From: Bimastos eiseni
Taxonomy: Eukaryota > Annelida > Clitellata > Crassiclitellata > Lumbricidae
Direction of reading: 5' to 3'
NCBI GenBank assembly: GCA_959347315.1
Contig: OY365810.1
Location: forward strand, 15,680,500-15,744,499
DNA: 64,000 bases
The notes under the pieces are model-generated. The model was not told the DNA's origin and made no database searches. It was given only the letters and a program-made list of their open reading frames with translations. How positions within the stretch are numbered: the stretch's first letter is position 1; every line of letters starts with the position of its first letter. A program made the position numbers and the translations under genes. This document shows positions 1-14,300 of this stretch, piece by piece.

Positions 1-451
1 TATTCACTCTTAAGCCCACCGCAATATTCAGTTAGATATAGACATGATTTGCATGAACTTTACTCTTTCAAGATTGATTTTGGATAGCCCTTAGGAAATA
101 TACCGAGCCATTGCAATAATTGATTTCATTGTTTCACCTACATCTTTCGTCTTCTCATTTCGACCGAATTTTTAGCCATCATCGACTTCCCGTTTTTAAC
201 CCCATATTTTGTAGAATTCGCCTTGACTTTAAATCACCCTTGTCATTCATTAATATCATTAGCAGCATGATTGCTGATGTAGTAGTCATCATCATCATGC
301 TTGTGCTTTCGTTGTCTGGTGTTTGTCCTGCCTATAATAGACAATGCTGGTAATATTAAGCTGTGCTTTTGATAGGATTTTCAGTTACCTTAGAAAGTAT
401 GGTAAGGTATACCGAATAATTATCAAGTGGCTAATACTGTTTTTGCTATAG
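1..451. other. Intron sequence, no gene seen
   Basis: This is the intron upstream of the first visible ABCB exon. It contains AT-rich sequence and a short CAT-rich stretch near 285-300. No reading frame resembles a known protein. The upstream N-terminal exon or exons of the transporter must lie left of the window. Confidence 0.6.
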
Positions 452-582
452 TACCGGTACGGTGAAGCGACTGAGTACCTGATGATGGGCCTTGGCATAA
501 TTGCAGCCCTCATCCAAGGGGCCTTCCTCCAGATCCCATACATCTTCATGTCAAGCACGATCACCGATTACGCCAATGCTTA
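452..582 (+). CDS. ABCB1: ABCB exon a (TM1)
   Basis: Residues 1-44 of the visible protein, starting [20 protein letters not shown], which is the cytosolic lead-in and first membrane helix. The acceptor is ttgctatag. The donor is TA|GTACGT, leaving phase 2. An in-frame TAG straddles the donor, so the exon must end here. Confidence 0.82.
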
Positions 583-3147
583 GTACGTAGACGGTTATAC
601 TAAACACAGCCGACGACTTCTGTTGAACCTGCAGTCGCTGTCAGACTGCATATTATAATGGATTGCAGATTAGAATGATGATGTTAAGAGGATGAGGTGA
701 TGATGATGATGACGGAGACGACGATTATCATTGATAACGACTGTGACTATATGCTGATAACGTCGGCCATGTAATAGTTGGAACTTGGAAGGTTTTTAAC
801 TACACGAGTTATTCTAAGTGTTACTGACTTGAATGAATGACTATAGCGACTATTTCTATAGCTCAGTAACACTAAGTGGGAGACATGCTTTTTCTTTATA
901 TATCTGTGAATATTTCTTATCTAAGCCATTGAGAGGCTACATTACTGATTGACCAAATGTTGAATGACCTGATGAAGCACTTGATTGAATAATTGCCTTG
1001 ATTTCGAACCGACGTATTCAAAGATGACAGTATAAGCTGACATTCAACTCTACAGAGAATCTTAACAGACTGGAAAGTTTTGCTGTAAGCGTAACATAAT
1101 AGATACTCTGTAAAGAGTGTAAAGTATCGTGTGTTAGACATGATCAACATTGAGGTAATCGTGTTTTGGTGTATTTTCAGCAACTGTGTGCAGACGGCCA
1201 ACATAACTCCCTATCCTCCCTATTGCACAGAGATGGTCTTGGACTCTGCCATTCGTGTTACCATAGGCTTTGCCATCTGTTCCGTGGCGTTGATGATCAC
1301 CGCCTACTTCCACGTCGTCCTCTTCACCCTCGTTGCCGATCGCATCACTCGACGCGTCCGCTATCTCGCCTTCTCCAATATCCTCCGCCAGAATATCGGA
1401 TACTTTGACATCCACTTCGGAGGAGAACTTAACACGCGTCTCACACAGTAGGCCTATACGATGCCTTCTCTTTAATTAATGCGCCTTGACCGACCGACTG
1501 ACCGACCGAATGACTGACTTACTGACTGACCGAATGACTGACTTACTGACCGACCGAATGACTGACTTACTGACTGACCGAATGACTGACTTACTGACTA
1601 ACCGAATGACCGATTGAATGACTGACCGACTTACTGACTGATTGACGAATTATCTGATTGACCGACTGATTATTGTCCGCTGGAACAGCGAAATCAGAAC
1701 ACTTAAATTAAAGAATTTTCAGCGATGACCGATCAATTGTTTTAAGTTGCAGTTGAGTTCCCAGTAGCAATGATTCGGTCATCGATGAGTAATGAGGAGT
1801 TTATTAGCTGCCCTTCAAGACTTTACTTCACCAAAGACAGTAGATTACAGCTGCACGGATTAGTCACATGTATAATGTAAAAAAAAATTGCATGTTACGT
1901 GGATGCCACTTTTCACTCTTTACCTGTAACTTGGGATTGTAACTTCAAACCGATTGATTGCGTGAGATCTGACAATGTTTCCGTGAAATATTTTCTTCCA
2001 TGAAATCACACATCTGGTACCAATATATATCTATATGCACATATATATTATATATATATACATTCATATAATACATGTATATATATATACATGTATCGTC
2101 ATAGTCTACGTGTAGTATCTCCTCTTTGACTTCAGGCCAACTTCTTTAACCATGGCATAGGCCAAACTTTCTAATGCCGCGTTTGATGACAATATGTGAC
2201 TGAAGATAGCGGTGTGTATCGTGTTGAAAAACAGAGACGTGACGAAATACGAGATTGGAATCGGAAGCAAGCTGAGCATCGCCGTGTCATGGTTGGCTGC
2301 GTTTGTCACTGGTCTCATCATCTGCCTCGTCAACGGTTGGCAGCTGACGCTCATCATGTGCGCATTCCTTCCAGTGGCAGCAATCGTCAGCGGAGTCACG
2401 ACGAGGGTGAGTGACCTTGGATGATGGCGTCGCAATACGAGTCAGACTATTATAGAAGAGGGGTCGCCTTGAAATTACGTCGCAGTATCTAACGTCATAG
2501 TAAGGATAACGTCATAATAAAGATATTTAGATAATTAGTGCAAACTATTCTAATGACGTAACATCATATTATGTCATAATAGAAAAAGAATTCGTGTGAT
2601 CAGCGAAGTATGATTATTAAAGCGCTTCATGACATTAGGCTACGTGGTCACTGTAGATTATGTCACAGTAAGGACATGCGTAGGTAGTGTGATAAAAGCG
2701 ACGTTGGAAGCATTGTGCAATAACTCAATGTACTTTAAAACTAAGACATTATGCCGTAGGCGCTATAGCATTAGTTTAAACCAGCACGCGTGTTTCTTGT
2801 TTTTCACATTCCCTGCCATTTTTTCTGGAGTCTTTTTGAGGCGGGAGGATGGTTGGTTGGCAATACGCTGGCAAGTAGATCAGAAGGACACGGGTTCGAT
2901 ACACACTCGCCCCATGAGGTTGTCTCAGCCTTTCACTCTCCACGCATGAAGCGACTGTAAAATTAGCAGTGGGACAGATCGACGGGGCATTGCAAGGCTG
3001 CCATACAGTTAAATTTGACTTATGTCAAACTATTGTCATCAATTACTACTGCTGTTATTATCATGTAGGCCTAGTCTTACTGCTGTCAGTTGGAATTATT
3101 AAACAATTATTATTAACATTATTTTTCTTGTGACGATTATTGTGACG

Positions 3148-3195
<48 letters not shown>

Positions 3196-3350
3196 AAACA
3201 ATTAACCAATTATAGCATAGACTATATAATTGAAAATAATACAAACGGCGGATATTGATGTCATTCTGGAAATAATTGCAATGCATTCAGTCGAAAGCTA
3301 CATAACATTGTTGCCAATTATATAAAACAATAACGACGTATAGACCTAGA

Positions 3351-3401
<51 letters not shown>

Positions 3402-5253
3402 GCTAAGCAATCGCTTGGAGTTTCAAATTATTATTATTATTATGTTATCGCCCATGATGAGCTAAGTGAGTGTTGGCAATGTCCCGAAGAGGCAAGCTGC
3501 GTTCCCACGCTGAAGGACAACTGAGATACGTTGGAACAGAAATGACGTCTCCATTGGATCGTGGGTTGCAGCACTCGTTCGACTACCCAACTCTGAGATG
3601 AACTGCAGTCCTTCACTGCTCCAAGCGCCGCCGGATTCCAAGGAGAGGGCTACAAAGTCGTGGGTGTTGGTTATGGTGGAATACTTGGCCCTCTTCGTCT
3701 TAGCTGCGCGTTCGGCTGCTTCGCCAGCTCTGATAGATGTGTCGACAAGATGTGACTTGGCGTAGGTGTCGGGCACTGTCACATCCCATGCCAGACATCG
3801 ACCACGTGTCCAAGGAATGAGCGTGACGCCGTCCGGTCGCTTTCCATCTTCTCTTAGCAAGCCGAGAGGTTCCTTTTGCGCTGGAATCTTCGCCCTGCCA
3901 AGAGCTCTCCAGATGACATCGTTCAACATGCTATGTCGTTGATGTTTTCCACTGCCTCTTCTACAAATTAGTCCATGGAGCCCTTTTGCGTCGACGCTCT
4001 CTTGACATTGGTGACACAAATGTGGCTCGCAGAGCGTCGCTCCTAGCCTCAACCCGGCTGCCAGTCGTACATCCTCATTTGAGAGGCGCAGGCCTAGGGC
4101 AGTCACAGGGGGCGCTAGCATCCAGTCTCCAGAATGAGGTGCTCGTGAGGCCAGCAGGCGAGCACGGTCGCATGGATTGTTATTGGAATCCAGCAGACCT
4201 TTCCATGCCTTGTCTGTGAATCGGAGGTCCCATTCTTTCTGGCGATGACTCGCTGCTCCTGTTGGTGGTTCTGCATCTGTCAGGGTCTTCCAAGCGTTAA
4301 GTGCTGAACTCGCAAGTTCATATGGTTCCTCAGCAGACTCTGTTGGTAGGATGCATGCCTGGAGTTCGCTTGTACTAGCAGCAGAAGCCAGAAAGGCAGA
4401 AAGTGCCAGCGTAGATGCACAACGAACTCCCAGACCACCATCTCTCACCGGCAAAGAAGCCTGGAGCCAGCGGTCATTGTCAAGGTCCACATTTAAAATG
4501 GTTGACAGTCCTTCTCTCAGTAGTTGATCAAACCGAGCCAAGTCCGGGCAATCAGCGCAGACGGCTGTGCGCAGACTGTACAGGAGCTTCGGTACACTTA
4601 GACTGTTTCTCAGCAGAACCAGAGCGTCATGTGTATAAAGCAAGGACAATCTTCCGATTGCCCTCTCGAGGTCATTGGCCTTTGAATTAACGACCATGTT
4701 CACAGCTGGACCTGGAATCAGAGGTGCACCCAACAGGGTCATGTCCTCGAGGGCTATGCTCGTGAACTCTTGGAACGCAGGGTCATTGTTCGGCATCTGA
4801 GTGTTGTGACACGCGATTTCGCATTTGCTGCGGTTCAATAGCAATCCCAGATTCTTTGATTCCTGCTCGATTAATTGAACGTCGTCGGCCACTGTTTCCT
4901 TGTTACCTCCCAATGTCAGGTCATCCAGATATCCGATACGCAGATCCGAACGAAGCTTCATCAGAATCGGTTGCAGCACAAGACAGAATTCCAGAGGTCC
5001 CAAAGGATCGCCTTGCTGCGTTCCTTCCTCGGATCGAATTGTGTTTGAACCATAGCGCAACAGTGGACGGTTTGAATAGGCAGCGTGAGTCAAGAGAGCG
5101 TCGACGCAAAAGGGCTCCATGGACTAATTTGTAGAAGAGGCAGTGGAAAACATCAACAACATAGCATGTTGAACGATGTCATCTGGAGAGCTCTTGGCAG
5201 GGCGAAGATTCCAGCGCAAAAGGAACCTCTCGGCTTGCTAAGAGAAGATGGAA

Positions 5254-5307
<54 letters not shown>

Positions 5308-8300
5308 TCTTACTCATTTGATTTGATATTGCCTCTGAATAAGTTAACTTCGTCAAAGCCTCAAATTGACTCGTCATACAATACTAAGTTACTAACAAAC
5401 AATTCACCAGGTTTTCTAATCATACCTAGTCTTATCCCACACGTGCAGTGCTTGGAATATGTCGATGCATATGAAACAGTGTTTATTGTGTTGCTTTTGT
5501 CTTCACAGTTCATGAAGCTCTATACGCAGAAGGAGATGGCGGCCTACGCGAAGGCAGGAGGCGTCGCCGAAGAATCCCTCACCAACATACGCGTCGTCGC
5601 TGCATTCGCCGGCGAAAAGAAGGAGTCCGAACGGTCAGTTGCTAAATGAAGGAGTCCTAACGGTCACTTATTGATCGACGAGTCCCTTCATCAATAGAAT
5701 TTTGGATATTTTTGGTACAGTTACTTATTTTAGTTTGTTTTTTAATACACAATTGACATGTTTGTACCAATATGATTAATATGAGGCAATTTATTTACCT
5801 GATTCTTTGCAAGCCATATCTGAAGCAGTGCTTCTATTGCTGTAGGTACGGAAAGCTGTTGAGAGAAGCGCGGAAGATCAGTATAAAGTCTGGCCTTGCA
5901 TCTGCGTTTGGTCAGGGAATTCCATTCGTCCTCACCTTTTCTATCACAGCTGTCACAATCTACTTCAGTGGAACCCTCGTCAGCGAAGGAAAGATCGATC
6001 CAGGATTCGTGTTTCTAGTAAGATTATTACAAGTTCATTATCTCGTCCTCCACGCGTGCAGTCATTTATTTATAATTGCACTGTGTGTCGACGTGCAATA
6101 ATTAAACGTAGCCTCGAATCCTGTATCAACTTACGAGTATAATAGGCCTACGTGTATACAATGTTATACATCCCCACAATTTCTTGAGGTAGGCCTACCT
6201 TACATGTATATATATGTATATATATATATATGTAAGCCCTATATAGGCCTATATATATATATGTATTTACAGACCTTACTTGGCATGTAGACATCACCTA
6301 TATAAACTCGGTTAATCTTCTCGCATTATCCGGTCAAGTTCTTATAGTTTTTTCTTGTACAGTGTATTTTCCTCCTTTTCCCAAATTAGTTGTCACTCTC
6401 AGTATGGATGACTGATGCCATGTAGGCTGTCAGTCAGTGTATATTTATATGCTCTGCATGTGTTCTAATGTTTCAAGTGAATCAATGTGATATAGTACGT
6501 ATGTGTTCCAGCTGTTCGGCTGCATGTTGCAAGGACTGAGGGCTCTTGGATATGCAACGACCCTTCTCGAACTGGTCTTCGACTCACAAGGGGCTGCATA
6601 TGGCATATACGAGATCATCACAGCCGTAAGTACACCGGCGCCAATCCTCAAATCTGAACATTTCAGAACGATACAGATCTTATAGGAAGTTCACTTAATA
6701 CGCGTCTGGCAGGCTCGTCATACTTCGTGAGGCAGGCACGTTAAAGGTATTATTGAAAGTTAATGCGGTGTCATGTGCACGTGATAATACAACTTGTAGA
6801 CCTAAAAGCCTACCGAACATAATAACCTGATAAACACGATGCTGTAGATTGCTTTACATATCGCGCATACTTACTTGTAAGTACAACCTGCGTTTTAGTT
6901 GTTGGAAACTAAGGTATTGAACGCCCTCACTTTCATTATAACCCCTTCGGATAAGCAACCGAAAAATAAATCATCTAAGATCACGGAACTATAGACTGAT
7001 GAGTTGTCAGTTGTTTCGTCTTCAACATAATCATAATCAACATTGGAGTTTAACCCACGCAGATGCACCTTGGTAATCTGTGACATTCTCACCCCATCTC
7101 TTTCTCGACAAAACAATGCACTGGTTGGGCTTTAACTTCCTGTATACTAACTGTGGAACAGGTGACATCTATCGACAGCACTGATCCTGAAGGTGAGAAG
7201 CCTGCCACCTGTGAGGGTCTCGTCAGCTTCGAAGACATCCACTTCCGTTACCCAGCACGCGCTGAAGTTCAAGTGAGTCTCACCAATATTTCGCACACGC
7301 TATTTCTCCATTGTCGTTTATAGGTGTTACTTCCAAAACGAACGTCTTGAGCTTCAATTCATGCTAACTATTCTGATATTATAGAACCTTCATTGCTGAA
7401 CTTAGAACTAATAAATATGTTGCGAACGATGGTTTTGAATCTCAGCTGTGGACGAATACAAATTAAACGTTAAATACGCGATTTTTTAATTCTCTATTTA
7501 CTTCGAGATTCTGATCCTAACGAATACGTTTAGCTGTGGTCGAATAGGCGGCGACCCAGGTTAACTAGCATTGTTCTGGTAAAAGTTTACTCCATCGCTT
7601 AGTCCCTGCATTCAAGCGTTTATCCTGCGTTAGCTCGTGAGTACCACTGATTAGTCTATCTTAAAATGGCGCTATATAAATTGATAACCACCACTATTCG
7701 TATTCGCGCTTTCATTCTTTCGTTCAATCTGTCGTTCGTTCGTTTATATAATTTAATTCAATTCATCCATGAATTCACTTATTTAATACTTAGACCCTCG
7801 GTAGTTTAATTCGTTAGTTGCCATGATTGTTACTGCTGTTCCTACTACTGACCAGTGCTATTGTTCCCGTTGTGATACTGTGACAGATCCTCAAGGGCTT
7901 AACATTGACGATAAAACCTGGTCAGAGCGCAGCACTTGTTGGTCCAAGCGGATGCGGAAAGAGCACAACAATCCAACTGCTGCAGCGATTCTACGACGCA
8001 CAAGAGGGCATAGTCGGTTACTATTACTAATAAACTACACACAGCATACACACGCAAAAGCTTACTTAAATATGCACATAAATGTGAAGATTGAATTGAT
8101 CGTCTTAATTTGTCAGAGCTCATAGGAGCCTCAAACAAGATGCCAACGTTTTAATTTGCCATTTTATATTTTAGTCTTAAGATTACAAGTAAGTGGAGAA
8201 TAGTCAAATAAACATGGACCCTTGAGACAGTACAGCAGAGTCCAACGATACGAACACAGTTGCAGTGCTGCAAATAGTGATTGAACATGATGATTGAAAA

Positions 8301-11300
8301 TGATATAATAAATTAGCGATCGAAGAACAAATCGACTCGCACTAATATATATATTATATATATAGGCTAGGCTATACACATATGTATACATGATGCACAT
8401 GTATACAGCCCTATATAGATTATACATGTATATATACTTAGTTATATTTATAGGCCTATGTGGTGATGTGGATTAGGTTCGTCTTGATGGCCGTGATATT
8501 CGTCAGCTGAACATTGCTTGGCTGAGAAAGCAGATTGGCGTCGTATCACAGGATCCCATTCTATTCGCAACAACCATCGAGGATAACATCCGATTCGGAA
8601 ATCCAGAATCCACGTTGGAAGAGATCATGGCAGCGGCAACCGAGGCAGATGCACACGCCTTCATCATGAAACTGCCAGATGTAAGTCATTGGTCAATCCA
8701 CCCATCGAATGTACTACTATACACCAGTCCTTCTTTCGCTAGATTCATTAAGTAATGGAGCCTTGCATGGCTACCAACAGTAAAATCCCACTCCCGTAAT
8801 AACATGGCATCAGTCGTTCATACTGTAGTTACAATCATACAGAGTTATTTCCTGTTTGAAGGCAAGAGGAAATTAGTATTGTTATTAATTCATTGTTATT
8901 ATTATTCAATTACTGACTGACTGATTGACCGACCAATTGACTGTTTGGATGAGCGTTGCTATATAAATGTATAATAGAAGAAATGGACGACAAAATGGGA
9001 GACTGGAGAAGGTATGTTGGAGTAGGTATAAATTAATTAGCGACCTACAGACAAACATGATGACATTAATTGAGAAATATTTGCCTGAACAATTAAAGTA
9101 AATGAGTCAATAGTATTTATATAGGCTTCTGTTTATTGATTCTGTTTACACTGTATGAAGCTGCGTTTAAAGTTGAAATATAAATCGTATTTTGTTCACA
9201 TTTCGTGTGTAATATCGATAGAAATATCATACGGTGCTGAATGAGCAAGGGACTCAGCTGAGTCGTGGTGAGAAGCAGCGCATCTCACTGGCCAGGGCTC
9301 TCGTACGCAAGCCAAAGATCCTTCTGCTCGACGAATGCACCTCGGCCCTTGACAACGAGAGCGAGGCAACCGTTCAGAGGGCACTCGACAAGGTACAACA
9401 GTCACACGACCAAAATATACGATTACGCCGACATAACTGCTCGGTGTGGTCGATTGGTTAGAGCGATCGGTCTGTAGCGCCGAGTGTGCGATGAGTGAGC
9501 GGGTTCGACCCTCGTCAGAGGCGTCAGTCACTGTGTAGGGACCTTGAGCAAGTGCTTCGCGCACGATTGCTCTGCAATACAACTGCAGTTGCGCCGTCGA
9601 GGTGTCTGTGCACTTCTGAGCTGATTGTAAGAAGGGCAATGTCAAATTTCGGTTGTATAGTATTGTATAACTGCATCAGTAATCACATCTTGAAGGGATT
9701 GCGTGCCTCAGCAACTCTATAGTGTGACCAAAACGGATTGTTATATTGAATTAATTATAATCATCACATAGTCATCAAAATAATCACATTAACTACTCTT
9801 TCATGACCTGTGAAATTAGTCTCTGACTTACCAGATGCCATAGCAACTTCAAGCATCATCATTCGTCATATCTTCGAAAACGATCACTGTAACGCATCTC
9901 TTGTAATACAAGGTTGTTGTTCCGTTACTGGATTGCATTTCATGGCACAAGGTCCTTCTTCAACTTCTCTTCCGTGATAACTGCAAGTACTGCGAACATG
10001 CAAATATGCGTGCTTATTAATTGCATTCCAACTGTCAACACACATACAACATATATATATATATATTATATATATATGCGACCAGTTGAATCAATCGACA
10101 TATGGATGCTTCGATTGATATTACTAAAATTGAAAGACTATGATCAGCAAGGTTGAAGTTGCTTTGGCATCAGCAGGATACATGTAGATATATACATATG
10201 CTTAGTGATGCATATGCATACGTATCATAACTCACATGTATTATATTGGTCGTTTCACTGTGATAGGCTGCCAAGGGACGAACGACGATCATCATCGCTC
10301 ATCGTCTGTCGACGGTCAAAGACTCAGATGTTCTGTTCGTAGTCGACAAGGGAATCGTTTCAGAGAGTGGAACTCACGATGGACTCCTCGAAAAGAAGGG
10401 ACTCTACCATAAGCTCGTCTCAACGCAGGTAGGCGTGCGCACCTGCTACTTCCGCCGTCCTCTCATCTTTACCTGGTCCACTCCAAGCCTTCTTACCAGT
10501 CCATAACAGCCACTGGACTAGCACACTCAGTGTGAACGACTTTTCATGTAAATGGCTAAAAATGACCAAACGGAAAATAAAGCATGGAAATAACTGCAAC
10601 GAATACAAATAGCAATTTCTTTCTTTTATCACTGACCATTTATATAAAATATTTATTTATATTTATATAAAAGTTTAAAGAGCACATTTTTGCTTCCCTA
10701 CTTTCTCTTCTGCATCCGATCTTTTTAACCCGTTTCTTTCCCTCGTATCCCACTAACTGTAAATTAATATTTACTCTTAAACTAACAGTAATTTTAACAA
10801 TTTTCAGATGATGGAGGAAAACAAAAAGAAGGCAGCAGGTACAATGCGTATACTAAAGTCTCCACTAAGATGTATACTAAAGTCTCCACTAAAATAATAA
10901 TAATGTCCAGTTTCATGTTGCCTAGCCGATAATGCATTGTGGTACTATTGTAAAGGAAGCAAACGATTTATTCAGAGTCTCTAGTGATACAGTACAAGTG
11001 CACTTGGAAAACGTATATGCCAATGAAATAGTTTAATTTTCTGTCGGTTTATTGTGGATATAGGCCCTATCTAAGTATGCACTTATATTTGATGAGCACA
11101 TCATGTTTAACTTCTGTAAAACAATATAATGACAAAGGCTTAGTTCTACGCCGCTATTCACAATAGTAGCGAGGCAGCGTTCTTATGACGCACAAGACGC
11201 ACATTTGTTTTATAACTAACCGACCAACTATAGTTATTGTTAGAGTTATTGTTAGAGTTGTTGCTAGAGTTATTGTTAGAGTTATTGTTAGAGTTATTGT

Positions 11301-14300
11301 TAGAGTTATTGTTAGAGTTATTGTTTGAAAGAAAGGATCTACAGACCTGCTGAAACTCTATGGACAGTGTTCCCAATGTTACAAGTAACTTGTAACACAA
11401 GGAAGGCTGCATGTCCGAAGACTTTCAATCCAGACTCTCTGTAGTCTTTCGAAACTCACATAAATAATGGCTGTTGTCGCTTAAACGAATATATCTTAAC
11501 GATTTCATAGCGATTCTATGCGGAAGAGTATATTTTTAAGGCATTGCTACCCAAACTATTGACCTCTATTGCCTATAAAAGTCCTAGTTTGCTGGTTAAC
11601 CTTTGAACTGCTCGTTTCCTCTTCGTCTGCAGAAGGTGAATTGTACGAAGAAATGGATGCGGAGATCATTGAAAAGAAGCCAAGAGCAGATTCCATCATC
11701 AGTCGCAAGAGTATCAAGAGTGTCGCCAGCAGTTACGTCAGAGAAAAGGCCGATGTAAGTTCACGGTCGTTGTAGAGCAGAGGTTCACAAAAGGTAGGTA
11801 AGCTAAGGGAAGGCCGAGTCAACGGTCTCGCAGCCCTAGATAACGCCGTTCAACATGGGGTACAACTGCGAGACCCCCTCATTCTGAAACAGGCTTTAAT
11901 GCAATCTGCGACATGAGATATACGTCTTCTTTGCCGCTATTTCGCAATTGGCTGATGTCCGTAATATTTGATCATGACTCGAATGTAAGGTTTCGTGAAG
12001 AAATGCCATTCAAACCAGCTTTTACAAATTTTTGTAAAAGTGGGTTTGAATGGCATCTGTTTGCCATTTAATAGCAAACAGATGCCTTCATACAATAGTA
12101 AGTTATGTTAATTGAATCTGACTTTGCGATTTTTGTACTGTCAGCTTGACGATTTCGATGACGAGGACTTGCATGTTGGAGCTGGAGTCTTCAAAGATAT
12201 CGTTAAATTGAACAAGAAGGAGTGGCCTTGTCTTTTCTTTGGCCTCGTCGGTGGACTCATTCTCGGAGCAACGTGGCCAGTCTTCTCCGTTTTACTCAGC
12301 AACGTCATTGGAGTGAGTAGGCCTAAATAAAAAACTACGGCATTGAGTGACATTGCACACTTCGGCCTACACATAATTATGACGACATAGAGCTTAAGGG
12401 CGGTTGATGCATCAGTAAAGACATGACTATCTTTGAGCGCCTACCAGTAGATAGGGGATGCGCTGTATCAATTACCATCGATTGGTAATTGTATGTAATT
12501 CTTGATGTTTCCGTGTCGGAACATGCAGATTTTTCCGTCGTCACATGACTGATTCATCTGGCAGCCTGGAAACTAAGATAACTATGACCCACATAATGTG
12601 TTCATTATAATCACTATCATCGTTGGCTGTGTCCCTCTCCACAGTTGATCATTCAACGGCATATCATCAAAATTCAGTGGTTGATGACCCACCATATACC
12701 ATCATCCGGGGTCACGCATGCGACTTGCCCTAAACATTGGTCGTTAACTCAAGACTCTGAACGCCATCAAATTGCCCTCCATAACCTACGTCTTACGCAC
12801 AGAGCTGCTACACATCTGGAATTCTTTCAGTAATCTCCAGGATCAGAATCTGTTCCATTGTACCGTCTGTGTGCATTTAGTGTATGCGTATAATGATATG
12901 AAATGCACAAGAAAATTTCTCTAAGCGCCTTTTTTTTAGAAACTATCCATCTTCTTCGCTATAGGGCTACAGACAGTCAACCTCCAGGAATCAGTATCGT
13001 AATCGTAATGTATCAAAACATACACTAAACTATAAAGTAGCTCAGGTGACATACTTACAGGATACAAGCAGATTGTTTCATTGAAGTAAATCCTCCGCTC
13101 CAAATACTCGACTGGTGGTGACCTGAAACCATCTGTAATTTCGATTTCTTGCGATAAATGAATAAGTCAAGCTGGCCAGAACTCAGCAAAACCTTGGTGT
13201 GCATTTTCTTAATATAGGGCCTATCACATCGTCTTCCTAACGATGCGGCCAAATGGAGCACATGCGGTTTTTCTGTGGAACTTTGGAAATTTAACTGAGT
13301 TATTCATTTCTAATTTAGGTGATCGTAACGACGGATGAAGATATCATGCCTGAGATTATCTCCAATAGTTTTGGAATGCTTGGCCTAGGTGGCGCCTCTT
13401 GCGTTGTTGCCTTCATCTCAGTAAGTATTGCTCATTCTGTTACTTTTATAACTCACTAGCTGGGGCACCCGGTGCCCGGGTAAGGACAGGTTTTTGGCCC
13501 TGGAGAGGAGGAAGACGGCGGAATCTAGATATACATGTAAATAAATAGTGTTTATAGTACATACCCACGTGACCGACTGTGCAAACGATACAGTATAGCT
13601 GCTACGTGCACGATATCTTACAGGTGACACGATCCTGGCGATTGAGAAGGAAACTTTGCTTTCATGGGTGTGTCGAACGTGTGCCTTAGTTTTTTGGCCA
13701 TGGAGACCAGGAAGAGGGCGCCTACGGGGTTCACGAATCCCTTTATTGCGTGTCCCAGGTGTTCCCCGAGCCAACGGCGAAGGTTTCGAGTCAATAGCTG
13801 TAAAACTGTGGAAATGCATCGCCGGACACAGGGACACACAGAATCTCCTCTTTATTTATAAGATTATTGGTCGTGTTCCTCATCTCTATGTATGTTACCA
13901 TGTTTACGTGACAGCTATTCTCTCAAAATTATCTGATGGAGCCCTATTATTGCAGTATCTGTTCAAATGACAATAATGATAATGTTCTAATTATGACAAT
14001 GACGAGACTATTTTGGACTCTGAACGCATGCGTACAAATTATTACACATAATGCTGAACTTTACCTAATTAATGATTAGCATTATCTTCTGGTAAATACA
14101 TGTAGCATGCTAAATCTCCGATACTCTAATAATGCAACGCTCTTGGTTGATTGATTTTAAGTAAGTCCCTCCATCTAACACACATTTCAACATCGGTTGA
14201 GACTGATAGGGAAATTTTATGTTGACCATTATTATTCTGCTTTCCGCATGACTTGTAGATCTTCCTGCTTCGATATTACGGCGAAACGTTGGCTGAGAAA

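Larger units (their letters stand above)
3444..5254 (-). mobile_element. 5'-truncated non-LTR retrotransposon (RT + restriction-like endonuclease) with inverted 5' end
   Basis: The element lies on the minus strand in an ABCB intron, with (ATT)n on both sides in the same orientation. The minus-strand order is a partial reverse transcriptase, thumb and linker, a Cys-Cys-His-Cys knuckle, then a PD-(D/E)-like nuclease, which is the order of R2/R4-type elements. The 3' UTR after the TAG stop (3462-3464) is only about 18 nt before the (ATA)n tail. The 5' terminal 166 nt (5089-5254) is an inverted copy of 3841-4006, differing at one position. Clade assignment would need a tree. Confidence 0.82.

Noticed and set aside
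4921..5306. Plus-strand frames ending in a Tyr run
   Set aside because: They read the inverted retrotransposon arm into the (ATT)n repeat.
9443..9520. A true tRNA gene
   Set aside because: Boxes A and B are present, but the sequence does not form a convincing cloverleaf and is part of a repeated SINE.
9196..9645. 149-codon minus-strand frame
   Set aside because: Lies across the antisense of ABCB exon j and a SINE.
12003..12086. microRNA precursor
   Set aside because: Arm length is suitable, but the near-perfect pairing, 2-nt loop and second abutting hairpin look more like a small transposon; kept only as a structural finding.
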